64,000 nucleotides of DNA, taken from assembly GCA_037349495.1 (NCBI GenBank), contig CP140192.1, positions 1,318,001-1,382,000 of the forward strand. The letters run 5' to 3'. Below, piece by piece: positions 1 to 11,600 of this stretch. Position 1 is the stretch's first letter; each line of letters starts with the position of its first letter. The position numbers and the translations under genes were made by a program. The notes under the pieces were generated by a model. The model did no database searches, was not told where the DNA came from, and saw only the letters and a list, made by a program, of their open reading frames with translations. This DNA comes from Lotmaria passim. Lineage: Eukaryota > Euglenozoa > Kinetoplastea > Trypanosomatida > Trypanosomatidae.

Positions 1-2
1 GC

Positions 3-1043
3 GAGAACATCTCCAAGCATGCCTCGATGGCTGCGGCGGCGCCGGACTGCTTTCGCGTCTTTGCGAAGCGCTTCGGGTCGCTGGCGCCGGAGGTGAAGCG
101 GCAGGTGTTGACGCTCGGCTGCAAGGTCTGGGTGCATCTGCAGGGCAACAGCGAGCTGGCGGAGCGCTTCAAGCGGGTGTATTTCTACGTTGCCGAGCTG
201 GCCAGGTACGACGACGACTACAGTATCCGTGACGAGGAACGCTTGATAGCGGCCACTTTTGAACGCCAGAGCGACGTCTTTACGGCCGTGCGGACAGCCT
301 TGCTGCGCGACAAGCCTCTGCCTGACGCCGTCGACCTGTACGCGGAGCGAGCCAGCTACGAACTCGGGACATACTCGCAGCTGCTAGGGCCTTCTGTGCG
401 AGGCTACCGCCCGCTGCCAGCCTGGTCGACCGTGCCGTCCAGCCCCACGCTGCGGCGCTCCGCTGAAGAGACAGATGCTGCGGCTGCCGCGGTGACCGTT
501 TTCGAGTCCACTTCGGACGAGAGCTACTCCGACAGCAGTAGCAGTGCGGGGGACGACTCGGCGACGAGCCGCAGCGACTCCTCGTCCTCCTCCGGGTCGG
601 CATCTGGGTCGTACGAGTCAAGCAACACTGGCTCGCACGACGACAGCAACGACGATGGCAAGTCAGTCCATTCCGACGCTGCAGCTACCGCCAGCGACGT
701 CGCCTCCTCGTCTTCGGCCGAGAAACGTCATAAGAGGCATCACGCTTTGGGCGGGAAAGGCGCTGCTGGATGGGCGGCTGCCGCACCCCCACCACCACCA
801 AAGGTGACGGTGCACGTAACGATGCAATCCGCGCCGACTCCAGCCACGATAGCAGCGGCCTCAACATCGACTGCTTCGGCGGCGGCGGCGGCCAACGCCG
901 AACCGTCGTCAGAGCCAAAGACAGGGGTCGAAGCTGCTACAACAGGACAAGAACGAGCAACTGCTGCGCAACTCGCGACTGACAATGACGCTGGTGGAGG
1001 AGGAAATGACGACGATTCCTCTGCAATAACGGTGGTGCATTGA
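3..1043 (+). CDS. AP-3 complex subunit beta, C-terminal part (5' end outside window)
   Basis: The frame is open to the left edge, so the true start lies upstream and the ATG at 27 is probably internal. The visible part opens with the end of the helical adaptin trunk: VKRQVLTLGCKVWVHL, then YFYVAELARYDDDYSIRDEE, which matches the 'YVLNLAKYDxxYDIRDR' stretch typical of AP-3 beta subunits. From about visible residue 150 it becomes a low-complexity Ser/Asp/Glu hinge, then an Ala/Thr-rich tail ending at a TGA. AP-3 beta is a large chain of the AP-3 coat, which sorts membrane cargo from endosomes to lysosome-related organelles (acidocalcisomes in trypanosomatids). A phosphorylatable acidic hinge is usual for AP-3 beta; no appendage domain is visible after it, so the protein looks short at its C-terminus. 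AP-1/2/4 beta is less likely because of the hinge. Confidence 0.8.
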   Translation, partial: ENISKHASMAAAAPDCFRVFAKRFGSLAPEVKRQVLTLGCKVWVHLQGNSELAERFKRVYFYVAELARYDDDYSIRDEERLIAATFERQSDVFTAVRTALLRDKPLPDAVDLYAERASYELGTYSQLLGPSVRGYRPLPAWSTVPSSPTLRRSAEETDAAAAAVTVFESTSDESYSDSSSSAGDDSATSRSDSSSSSGSASGSYESSNTGSHDDSNDDGKSVHSDAAATASDVASSSSAEKRHKRHHALGGKGAAGWAAAAPPPPPKVTVHVTMQSAPTPATIAAASTSTASAAAAANAEPSSEPKTGVEAATTGQERATAAQLATDNDAGGGGNDDDSSAITVVH

Positions 1044-2676
1044 AAGGTCTCCTCTTCTCTTTGCTTTGCTCCTCTTTTTTTTTTTTTCTCGTGTTTTCCC
1101 ATAATGTTACTCATTGGTATTCTACTGGGCTTGATGTGTGTGTGACTCCACATGAGAAGAAAAAAAAAAAAAAGAGACATTTTTTCTCCTTTTTTTTTTT
1201 CTTGAAAAGAGAATCCAAGTGAGTGAGCGAGAGAAAAGCGTAACGAATGACTGTTGAAGGTAAGAAGCCCCTAAACGTGCTTGCAAAGAAAAAAAAAAAA
1301 AGGAAACAGAAGCGAAATAACGTCATGGACAAGGGAGGTGTTCTTTTTTTTTTTTCTTCAACACCGCAAGCGCTTTTTTCTTGTGTCTGAAAGCAGATAG
1401 TGCATTTTTTTTTTTTTTTACTTCGCCTTCTTTTTCTGTTTTTCAGACGCGGAGACCGGCGTTACGGAGCATGCCACTCTAGTGCTTGCTTTTTGTTTGA
1501 AATTCAGGTTTATTGCATATCTGCAGGCGTGACACGCAAGCATACCTTACCCTTGACAGTTGCATTTCATAATTTGCTCTTCCTCACTCTCTACCTTTAT
1601 TTTTCTGATCTTTACCACATTGGTCAACCGTAGTGCTGATGAACGCTTCCATAGCAAACCTTGTGTTTACCTTTTCGCCTTTGATACGACTAATCCACCA
1701 AAATCCACCACCACCCGTTTCGGCGCTATACATACTCTAAAAAGAAAAAAAAAAAGAAGTCAAAAACACATACTTTCATTCGGTGTAGATAAGCACGTTG
1801 TGCCTGCAATAACATGCAGCGTATGCAAGGGTAAGGCACTACTCTGTCTCAGACAACAACGGCAATAATCGAAAAGCTCACGTCAGCTTTTTTTAATTGG
1901 CTTGAATCCTGTTTTTTTTTTTTTTTCAAAGCAGCAACTCTCTGTGGAAAAAAAAAAAAAAAGGAAGCCACTTTGCTAGAAACGTGAGAACTCTCTTTTA
2001 TACCTTTTCAGCTTCTCGAACACATTTTGCTTTGTGACAAACAGTTCATCATCCATACACTTCTGCTCGTCACACAAGCTAACTTACCGCTTAGAGAAAA
2101 ATAACGTAACGCAACCAAGGTCTGCTTCTTTTTTTTTCCTTTTACTTTTGGACACATTACTACTACTGTCACTGACATTATTGTCTTTTTTTTTTGCTTT
2201 TTGCTTTGGTGCACCAGCAAGCACAAACGTCTTTCATCTTATTTCATTGTACTTTTTGAATTGGCCCCTCTGTAATACAATTCACTTTTCTGGGCCTGTA
2301 TTGTACTGTATGTCGAGCAGCTGAAGCTCAACAGCGTCTTTTTTTTTTTAATTACTGTTATTGAACCCCAAAAATAGTTTACATAGGCACAGACAAACTC
2401 TTTCTGTACAGTAGCGCACTGCTTTTTTTTTTTTTGCTTTTCGTTCTTTTTGAAACCTACCTGCTGCTTTTTTTTTTTTCTGCTCTCTCTTCTCTCTTTT
2501 TTAATTCACCGTTATACTGCCGTAAGCGTTTTTTTTTCCCTGTTATTACAGACTACTTTTTTTTTCTGGCCCTGGGTGACTTAGTCAAGGCTCGGCTTAC
2601 TGTTGAACGCGTCCACGGTTGCTTCGACAGGTTAGAAAAGAGGAAAAAAACCGCTTTTCTTCCTGCTGCATTCGAA
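1044..2676 (+). other. Intergenic spacer between AP-3 beta and the giant repeat gene
   Basis: This 1.6 kb spacer is A/T-rich with many homopolymers: T runs near 1076, 1190, 1345, 1405, 1912, 2340, 2422 and 2470, and A runs near 1150, 1288 and 1950. It should hold the 3' UTR and poly(A) sites of the AP-3 beta gene and the 5' UTR of the giant gene. Open frames inside it translate mainly to Phe/Lys runs and start at non-ATG or isolated ATG codons, so no gene is called. Confidence 0.7.
2526..2551 (+). promoter_or_regulatory. Candidate spliced-leader acceptor for the giant repeat gene
   Basis: A T-rich tract (2529-2547) ends in ACAG with AG at 2550-2551. No ATG lies between here and the ATG at 2677, so 2677 would be the first start codon of the trans-spliced mRNA. 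A second T tract followed by AG at 2583-2584 is an alternative. Confidence 0.5.
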
Positions 2677-5600
2677 ATGTCCGTACTAGACGACATCGTC
2701 GATGCCCCGATTAGCATCACCGCAGAGATGTGGTTTTGCGCGGATAGCGAGCAGCCCACTAAAACCGGCGCCGGGCGAGGTGCCAAGCAGTTCATCCGCA
2801 TCGAGGACGACTGCTTCACCGTGTATCCCTCTAGCAGGGAGCAAACGAAAGTGGTAGCGAGCCTTCGCTTTCGCAGCATGAAGCTCGCAGCCTGGTTTGC
2901 CCATCACCCCAGGCAGTCATTGTTGGACGCTAAGGGTGGAGGGGCGGCTGCGGCGAGGCGCCGCGCACCCGCTAAAGACCGCCCAAAAGCAATCTACTAC
3001 TACCTTGTGCTTGAATTTGTGCGCGATCCTGCGGTGGCCGCCAACGCACACCTGAGCAAGCGCGAACACGTTGTCCTCTGCACGGAGGAGAAGCAAGACT
3101 TCGACATTTGGAAAAAGTTCACAGACTTGTACGAGAGCGCGCCACCGCTGGCCAACGTAGCAGAAAACGCAACAGCAGCGGAGGCGAAGAAGGCACCACC
3201 TAGAGTAGCTTCGGCTGTGGCAAAATCAGCTGCAGAGGAAACGGGTGGCGAGTTTTCCAGCGACGGCGACGACAGCGACAACTACGGCCGCCGCGCTTAT
3301 GAGCTGTGGCGCAACCGATGCGTGGCGCTGCTGAACGACTTTGCTCACCTGTCCGACCCGTCACTGCAGGTGCAGCGCCCCGAGGACTTCGGAGACGCGG
3401 ACGGGCAGGGCAGCCTCAACTGGGACGCCCGCGCAGAGGCGGTGGTGAACGCGGTGGAGCGGGACATGCGTCCAGCGCTGAAGGTCCTGCCGCACACGGC
3501 CGCGGAGGACGCCGCGCATCCGTCTTCCTCAGCCGACACGCCGGCGACCGCGACGTCCGGCGCCTGCGGTGCTGGGCGAGGCACGCACATAGACGACATA
3601 CGCTCGCAGCTGAGTCACCTCAAGGTGGAAATAGAGCAGTTTCAGGCGGCAGCGGCAGAGCTCGGCACCTATGTGGAGGGCAGGGACTTGCCAGCGCAGT
3701 CCATATCACCGGATACGCTACGGCGCTACCTGGCGCGGCTGCCAGCGCTCGCTAAAGAGGGCGGCAACGCTCAGACAGTGACATCGCCACCGCCCGCGAC
3801 AGCGGCGCTCGAGGAGCTGGAGCTTGCGTGCCGCAAAGCGGTCAGCGAGTTTACAGACCGAGTTAACAGCAGCTCTTTAGCTTTGGAGGAGGAGCCAAGT
3901 CGTGAGAAGGCCGTGCAGCAGGAGCGAGCCCCGCTACCACAACGCGTGGAGCTGGTATTCGCTGTGTTATTGAGAGAGCTGTCTAGCGCGCGCGACACCA
4001 CTGCCAAGCTGAAAGCGGCTCTAGAGGACAAAACTGCCCCCTCCGCGCCACAAAGCACCTCTGTGAAGTTGGAAATGAATGAACTTCGCCGGTTGCTAAA
4101 TCGAAAAGAGTTGGAGCTGGAGGCGTGCCAGCAGCAGCAATTTGATGAGAGTCGCCGCACAAGGCAGCTCTCGCGTTGGTTCGAGGCAGCGGTGCTGCTT
4201 TACGCAGACGCGGCGCACGATACGCTGCGCTCGCAATACCGCGAGTACGCTTCTCTGCGAAACCTGTTTCTTAATGCCCTGCGCGGCGACGGCATCGCTG
4301 ATAGCATGGCAGCCGCGGACACCGCCTCCAGCGTGACTGGCCTTTCTCACCCAATCGGTGAGGAGGGACGACGTGGCGAACGTGTAATGAGTCCACGTGG
4401 AGCGAATAGGCTCGTCATCTCGGCTGCGCATATGGAAGCCGTCATGGCTCTCGAAAAGGAGCGGCAGGCCGCCAAGGTGAAGCAGCAGCGTCTGGAGGAT
4501 GTCATAACCGAGCTGGACACCTTTCGCCAGGAGCGCGACGAGGAGATTGCGAACTTAAAGGCAAACTTCCTCGCAGCGAAGACATCGTGGGCGAGGGATG
4601 TTGCGGTCTTGCAGGCTAAACTGGCGGCCCTGCAGTCGTCTCACCCACATGGGGCGGTGATCCTCCCCGCCACTCCGACGGATGCAACGGGGATGGCTGA
4701 TATTATGCGACAGCTGAAAACGAGCTTTGCGCCTACTGCAGTACTCCAACCGGGCGACAGTGCAGAGAGCGCGCCAACATCGCCAGCCGTCAACGCCGAC
4801 GCCAACGCCAACGCTGACGCCATCCCAGAAAGCTCGGCGAGTGCCACCGCAGGGCAGGAGGCACTGGCTACGGTGGCAGCCAAGTTGGCTTTTGGCGCGA
4901 ACGAGGCCAATGTTGACGCAGGCGTCATAACGCACCGCTATCAAGCTTTCTACGAGTGGGCATTGAACACCATCGTCCCCCTCACAGCGACGTCTACGAC
5001 TGACGGATCGCTACTCGAGATGATCACTGGCGTCGTACATGCCTACCACATCCTTCTACGACAGACCTCAAGCATCTTTGAGCCTTCCATGTCAACGTCA
5101 GCTACCGATGCCAGCCATATACTCTCACAGGCGAAAGACGAGCATCTGTTGCTTTCACGACTCTGTAGCATGATTCAGACTGAACTTCTCAGTCCTGCCG
5201 CAGAAGATCCGCAGCTACAACCAACGCAGGACGCACTGGAAGGAACCTCTGAACAAAAACCCGATCCTAAACTGTCCCTCCCGATTACTAGAGAACGCCT
5301 TGACGAAATATACCCATTTCTACAAAAGATAAGCAGAGAATCTCAGCTTTATCGACAACTCACCGCAACCTGCAACACAAAAGACCTCTCCTACTATATT
5401 GAGCAGCTTCAACATAAGTCAGCAGAGTTAGACAGAGAACTCACAGAAAAAGCCGTACGCGAGCACCTGCTCGATGAGGCACAAAAGAACGCCAACGAAA
5501 AGGCAGGAGTGATCAACAAAAACCAAATTGAATTTGAAAATGCACTCGCGGCGCTTGGCGTGCGTGCCGCAGCGGACGAGCCCGTGGGCGCTGCTGTGGC

Positions 5601-8600
5601 GCGTGCCGCCGCCGAGGCCGCGGAGCGCGAGCGTGAGCTGCGGGCGTCCCTGGATGCTGCGGCCCAGCGTGAAGACGCGCTGAAGGCGGAGCTCGAGGCG
5701 TCCCGCGCGGCCGCGGACGAGCGCTTCGCTGAGACGGATGCGACCCGCCGCGAGCTGTCGGACAGCGTGACGAGCGCGCTCGCGGCGCTCGGCGTGCGTG
5801 CCGAAGCGGACGAGCCCGTGGGCGCTGCTGTGGCGCGTGCCGCCGCCGAGGCCGCGGAGCGCGAGCGTGAGCTGCGGGCGTCCCTGGATGCTGCGGCCCA
5901 GCGTGAAGACGCGCTGAAGGCGGAGCTCGAGGCGTCCCGCGCGGCCGCGGACGAGCGCTTCGCTGAGACGGATGCGACCCGCCGCGAGCTGTCGGACAGC
6001 GTGACGAGCGCGCTCGCGGCGCTCGGCGTGCGTGCCGAAGCGGACGAGCCCGTGGGCGCTGCTGTGGCGCGTGCCGCCGCCGAGGCCGCGGAGCGCGAGC
6101 GTGAGCTGCGGGCGTCCCTGGATGCTGCGGCCCAGCGTGAAGACGCGCTGAAGGCGGAGCTCGAGGCGTCCCGCGCGGCCGCGGACGAGCGCTTCGCTGA
6201 GACGGATGCGACCCGCCGCGAGCTGTCGGACAGCGTGACGAGCGCGCTCGCGGCGCTCGGCGTGCGTGCCGAAGCGGACGAGCCCGTGGGCGCTGCTGTG
6301 GCGCGTGCCGCCGCCGAGGCCGCGGAGCGCGAGCGTGAGCTGCGGGCGTCCCTGGATGCTGCGGCCAAGCGTGAAGACGCGCTGAAGGCGGAGCTCGAGG
6401 CGTCCCGCGCGGCCGCGGACGAGCGCTTCGCTGAGACGGATGCGACCCGCCGCGAGCTGTCGGACAGCGTGACGAGCGCGCTCGCGGCGCTCGGCGTGCG
6501 TGCCGAAGCGGACGAGCCCGTGGGCGCTGCTGTGGCGCGTGCCGCCGCCGAGGCCGCGGAGCGCGAGCGTGAGCTGCGGGCGTCCCTGGATGCTGCGGCC
6601 GAGCGTGAAGACGCGCTGAAGGCGGAGCTCGAGGCGTCCCGCGCGGCCGCGGACGAGCGCTTCGCTGAGACGGATGCGACCCGCCGCGAGCTGTCGGACA
6701 GCGTGACGAGCGCGCTCGCGGCGCTCGGCGTGCGTGCCGAAGCGGACGAGCCCGTGGGCGCTGCTGTGGCGCGTGCCGCCGCCGAGGCCGCGGAGCGCGA
6801 GCGTGAGCTGCGGGCGTCCCTGGATGCTGCGGCCAAGCGTGAAGACGCGCTGAAGGCGGAGCTCGAGGCGTCCCGCGCGGCCGCGGACGAGCGCTTCGCT
6901 GAGACGGATGCGACCCGCCGCGAGCTGTCGGACAGCGTGACGAGCGCGCTCGCGGCGCTCGGCGTGCGTGCCGAAGCGGACGAGCCCGTGGGCGCTGCTG
7001 TGGCGCGTGCCGCCGCCGAGGCCGCGGAGCGCGAGCGTGAGCTGCGGGCGTCCCTGGATGCTGCGGCCAAGCGTGAAGACGCGCTGAAGGCGGAGCTCGA
7101 GGCGTCCCGCGCGGCCGCGGACGAGCGCTTCGCTGAGACGGATGCGACCCGCCGCGAGCTGTCGGACAGCGTGACGAGCGCGCTCGCGGCGCTCGGCGTG
7201 CGTGCCGAAGCGGACGAGCCCGTGGGCGCTGCTGTGGCGCGTGCCGCCGCCGAGGCCGCGGAGCGCGAGCGTGAGCTGCGGGCGTCCCTGGATGCTGCGG
7301 CCGAGCGTGAAGACGCGCTGAAGGCGGAGCTCGAGGCGTCCCGCGCGGCCGCGGACGAGCGCTTCGCTGAGACGGATGCGACCCGCCGCGAGCTGTCGGA
7401 CAGCGTGACGAGCGCGCTCGCGGCGCTCGGCGTGCGTGCCGAAGCGGACGAGCCCGTGGGCGCTGCTGTGGCGCGTGCCGCCGCCGAGGCCGCGGAGCGC
7501 GAGCGTGAGCTGCGGGCGTCCCTGGATGCTGCGGCCGAGCGTGAAGACGCGCTGAAGGCGGAGCTCGAGGCGTCCCGCGCGGCCGCGGACGAGCGCTTCG
7601 CTGAGACGGATGCGACCCGCCGCGAGCTGTCGGACAGCGTGACGAGCGCGCTCGCGGCGCTCGGCGTGCGTGCCGAAGCGGACGAGCCCGTGGGCGCTGC
7701 TGTGGCGCGTGCCGCCGCCGAGGCCGCGGAGCGCGAGCGTGAGCTGCGGGCGTCCCTGGATGCTGCGGCCAAGCGTGAAGACGCGCTGAAGGCGGAGCTC
7801 GAGGCGTCCCGCGCGGCCGCGGACGAGCGCTTCGCTGAGACGGATGCGACCCGCCGCGAGCTGTCGGACAGCGTGACGAGCGCGCTCGCGGCGCTCGGCG
7901 TGCGTGCCGAAGCGGACGAGCCCGTGGGCGCTGCTGTGGCGCGTGCCGCCGCCGAGGCCGCGGAGCGCGAGCGTGAGCTGCGGGCGTCCCTGGATGCTGC
8001 GGCCAAGCGTGAAGACGCGCTGAAGGCGGAGCTCGAGGCGTCCCGCGCGGCCGCGGACGAGCGCTTCGCTGAGACGGATGCGACCCGCCGCGAGCTGTCG
8101 GACAGCGTGACGAGCGCGCTCGCGGCGCTCGGCGTGCGTGCCGAAGCGGACGAGCCCGTGGGCGCTGCTGTGGCGCGTGCCGCCGCCGAGGCCGCGGAGC
8201 GCGAGCGTGAGCTGCGGGCGTCCCTGGATGCTGCGGCCGAGCGTGAAGACGCGCTGAAGGCGGAGCTCGAGGCGTCCCGCGCGGCCGCGGACGAGCGCTT
8301 CGCTGAGACGGATGCGACCCGCCGCGAGCTGTCGGACAGCGTGACGAGCGCGCTCGCGGCGCTCGGCGTGCGTGCCGAAGCGGACGAGCCCGTGGGCGCT
8401 GCTGTGGCGCGTGCCGCCGCCGAGGCCGCGGAGCGCGAGCGTGAGCTGCGGGCGTCCCTGGATGCTGCGGCCGAGCGTGAAGACGCGCTGAAGGCGGAGC
8501 TCGAGGCGTCCCGCGCGGCCGCGGACGAGCGCTTCGCTGAGACGGATGCGACCCGCCGCGAGCTGTCGGACAGCGTGACGAGCGCGCTCGCGGCGCTCGG

Positions 8601-11600
8601 CGTGCGTGCCGAAGCGGACGAGCCCGTGGGCGCTGCTGTGGCGCGTGCCGCCGCCGAGGCCGCGGAGCGCGAGCGTGAGCTGCGGGCGTCCCTGGATGCT
8701 GCGGCCAAGCGTGAAGACGCGCTGAAGGCGGAGCTCGAGGCGTCCCGCGCGGCCGCGGACGAGCGCTTCGCTGAGACGGATGCGACCCGCCGCGAGCTGT
8801 CGGACAGCGTGACGAGCGCGCTCGCGGCGCTCGGCGTGCGTGCCGAAGCGGACGAGCCCGTGGGCGCTGCTGTGGCGCGTGCCGCCGCCGAGGCCGCGGA
8901 GCGCGAGCGTGAGCTGCGGGCGTCCCTGGATGCTGCGGCCAAGCGTGAAGACGCGCTGAAGGCGGAGCTCGAGGCGTCCCGCGCGGCCGCGGACGAGCGC
9001 TTCGCTGAGACGGATGCGACCCGCCGCGAGCTGTCGGACAGCGTGACGAGCGCGCTCGCGGCGCTCGGCGTGCGTGCCGAAGCGGACGAGCCCGTGGGCG
9101 CTGCTGTGGCGCGTGCCGCCGCCGAGGCCGCGGAGCGCGAGCGTGAGCTGCGGGCGTCCCTGGATGCTGCGGCCAAGCGTGAAGACGCGCTGAAGGCGGA
9201 GCTCGAGGCGTCCCGCGCGGCCGCGGACGAGCGCTTCGCTGAGACGGATGCGACCCGCCGCGAGCTGTCGGACAGCGTGACGAGCGCGCTCGCGGCGCTC
9301 GGCGTGCGTGCCGAAGCGGACGAGCCCGTGGGCGCTGCTGTGGCGCGTGCCGCCGCCGAGGCCGCGGAGCGCGAGCGTGAGCTGCGGGCGTCCCTGGATG
9401 CTGCGGCCGAGCGTGAAGACGCGCTGAAGGCGGAGCTCGAGGCGTCCCGCGCGGCCGCGGACGAGCGCTTCGCTGAGACGGATGCGACCCGCCGCGAGCT
9501 GTCGGACAGCGTGACGAGCGCGCTCGCGGCGCTCGGCGTGCGTGCCGAAGCGGACGAGCCCGTGGGCGCTGCTGTGGCGCGTGCCGCCGCCGAGGCCGCG
9601 GAGCGCGAGCGTGAGCTGCGGGCGTCCCTGGATGCTGCGGCCAAGCGTGAAGACGCGCTGAAGGCGGAGCTCGAGGCGTCCCGCGCGGCCGCGGACGAGC
9701 GCTTCGCTGAGACGGATGCGACCCGCCGCGAGCTGTCGGACAGCGTGACGAGCGCGCTCGCGGCGCTCGGCGTGCGTGCCGAAGCGGACGAGCCCGTGGG
9801 CGCTGCTGTGGCGCGTGCCGCCGCCGAGGCCGCGGAGCGCGAGCGTGAGCTGCGGGCGTCCCTGGATGCTGCGGCCAAGCGTGGAGACGCGCTGAAGGCG
9901 GAGCTCGAGGCGTCCCGCGCGGCCGCGGACGAGCGCTTCGCTGAGACGGATGCGACCCGCCGCGAGCTGTCGGACAGCGTGACGAGCGCGCTCGCGGCGC
10001 TCGGCGTGCGTGCCGAAGCGGACGAGCCCGTGGGCGCTGCTGTGGCGCGTGCCGCCGCCGAGGCCGCGGAGCGCGAGCGTGAGCTGCGGGCGTCCCTGGA
10101 TGCTGCGGCCAAGCGTGAAGACGCGCTGAAGGCGGAGCTCGAGGCGTCCCGCGCGGCCGCGGACGAGCGCTTTGCTGAGACGGATGCGACCCGCCGCGAG
10201 CTGTCGGACAGCGTGACGAGCGCGCTCGCGGCGCTCGGCGTGCGTGCCGAAGCGGACGAGCCCGTGGGCGCTGCTGTGGCGCGTGCCGCCGCCGAGGCCG
10301 CGGAGCGCGAGCGTGAGCTGCGGGCGTCCCTGGATGCTGCGGCCAAGCGTGAAGACGCGCTGAAGGCGGAGCTCGAGGCGTCCCGCGCGGCCGCGGACGA
10401 GCGCTTCGCTGAGACGGATGCGACCCGCCGCGAGCTGTCGGACAGCGTGACGAGCGCGCTCGCGGCGCTCGGCGTGCGTGCCGAAGCGGACGAGCCCGTG
10501 GGCGCTGCTGTGGCGCGTGCCGCCGCCGAGGCCGCGGAGCGCGAGCGTGAGCTGCGGGCGTCCCTGGATGCTGCGGCCAAGCGTGAAGACGCGCTGAAGG
10601 CGGAGCTCGAGGCGTCCCGCGCGGCCGCGGACGAGCGCTTCGCTGAGACGGATGCGACCCGCCGCGAGCTGTCGGACAGCGTGACGAGCGCGCTCGCGGC
10701 GCTCGGCGTGCGTGCCGAAGCGGACGAGCCCGTGGGCGCTGCTGTGGCGCGTGCCGCCGCCGAGGCCGCGGAGCGCGAGCGTGAGCTGCGGGCGTCCCTG
10801 GATGCTGCGGCCGAGCGTGAAGACGCGCTGAAGGCGGAGCTCGAGGCGTCCCGCGCGGCCGCGGACGAGCGCTTCGCTGAGACGGATGCGACCCGCCGCG
10901 AGCTGTCGGACAGCGTGACGAGCGCGCTCGCGGCGCTCGGCGTGCGTGCCGAAGCGGACGAGCCCGTGGGCGCTGCTGTGGCGCGTGCCGCCGCCGAGGC
11001 CGCGGAGCGCGAGCGTGAGCTGCGGGCGTCCCTGGATGCTGCGGCCAAGCGTGAAGACGCGCTGAAGGCGGAGCTCGAGGCGTCCCGCGCGGCCGCGGAC
11101 GAGCGCTTCGCTGAGACGGATGCGACCCGCCGCGAGCTGTCGGACAGCGTGACGAGCGCGCTCGCGGCGCTCGGCGTGCGTGCCGAAGCGGACGAGCCCG
11201 TGGGCGCTGCTGTGGCGCGTGCCGCCGCCGAGGCCGCGGAGCGCGAGCGTGAGCTGCGGGCGTCCCTGGATGCTGCGGCCAAGCGTGAAGACGCGCTGAA
11301 GGCGGAGCTCGAGGCGTCCCGCGCGGCCGCGGACGAGCGCTTTGCTGAGACGGATGCGACCCGCCGCGAGCTGTCGGACAGCGTGACGAGCGCGCTCGCG
11401 GCGCTCGGCGTGCGTGCCGAAGCGGACGAGCCCGTGGGCGCTGCTGTGGCGCGTGCCGCCGCCGAGGCCGCGGAGCGCGAGCGTGAGCTGCGGGCGTCCC
11501 TGGATGCTGCGGCCAAGCGTGAAGACGCGCTGAAGGCGGAGCTCGAGGCGTCCCGCGCGGCCGCGGACGAGCGCTTCGCTGAGACGGATGCGACCCGCCG

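Noticed and set aside
1400-2324. Several 70-100 codon frames in the first spacer
   Set aside because: Their translation is dominated by homopolymers, and their base composition matches the spacer, not the genes.
2434-2676. N-terminal extension of the giant protein upstream of 2677
   Set aside because: No in-frame ATG, poly-Phe translation from T tracts, and acceptor-like signals inside it. It is leader sequence.
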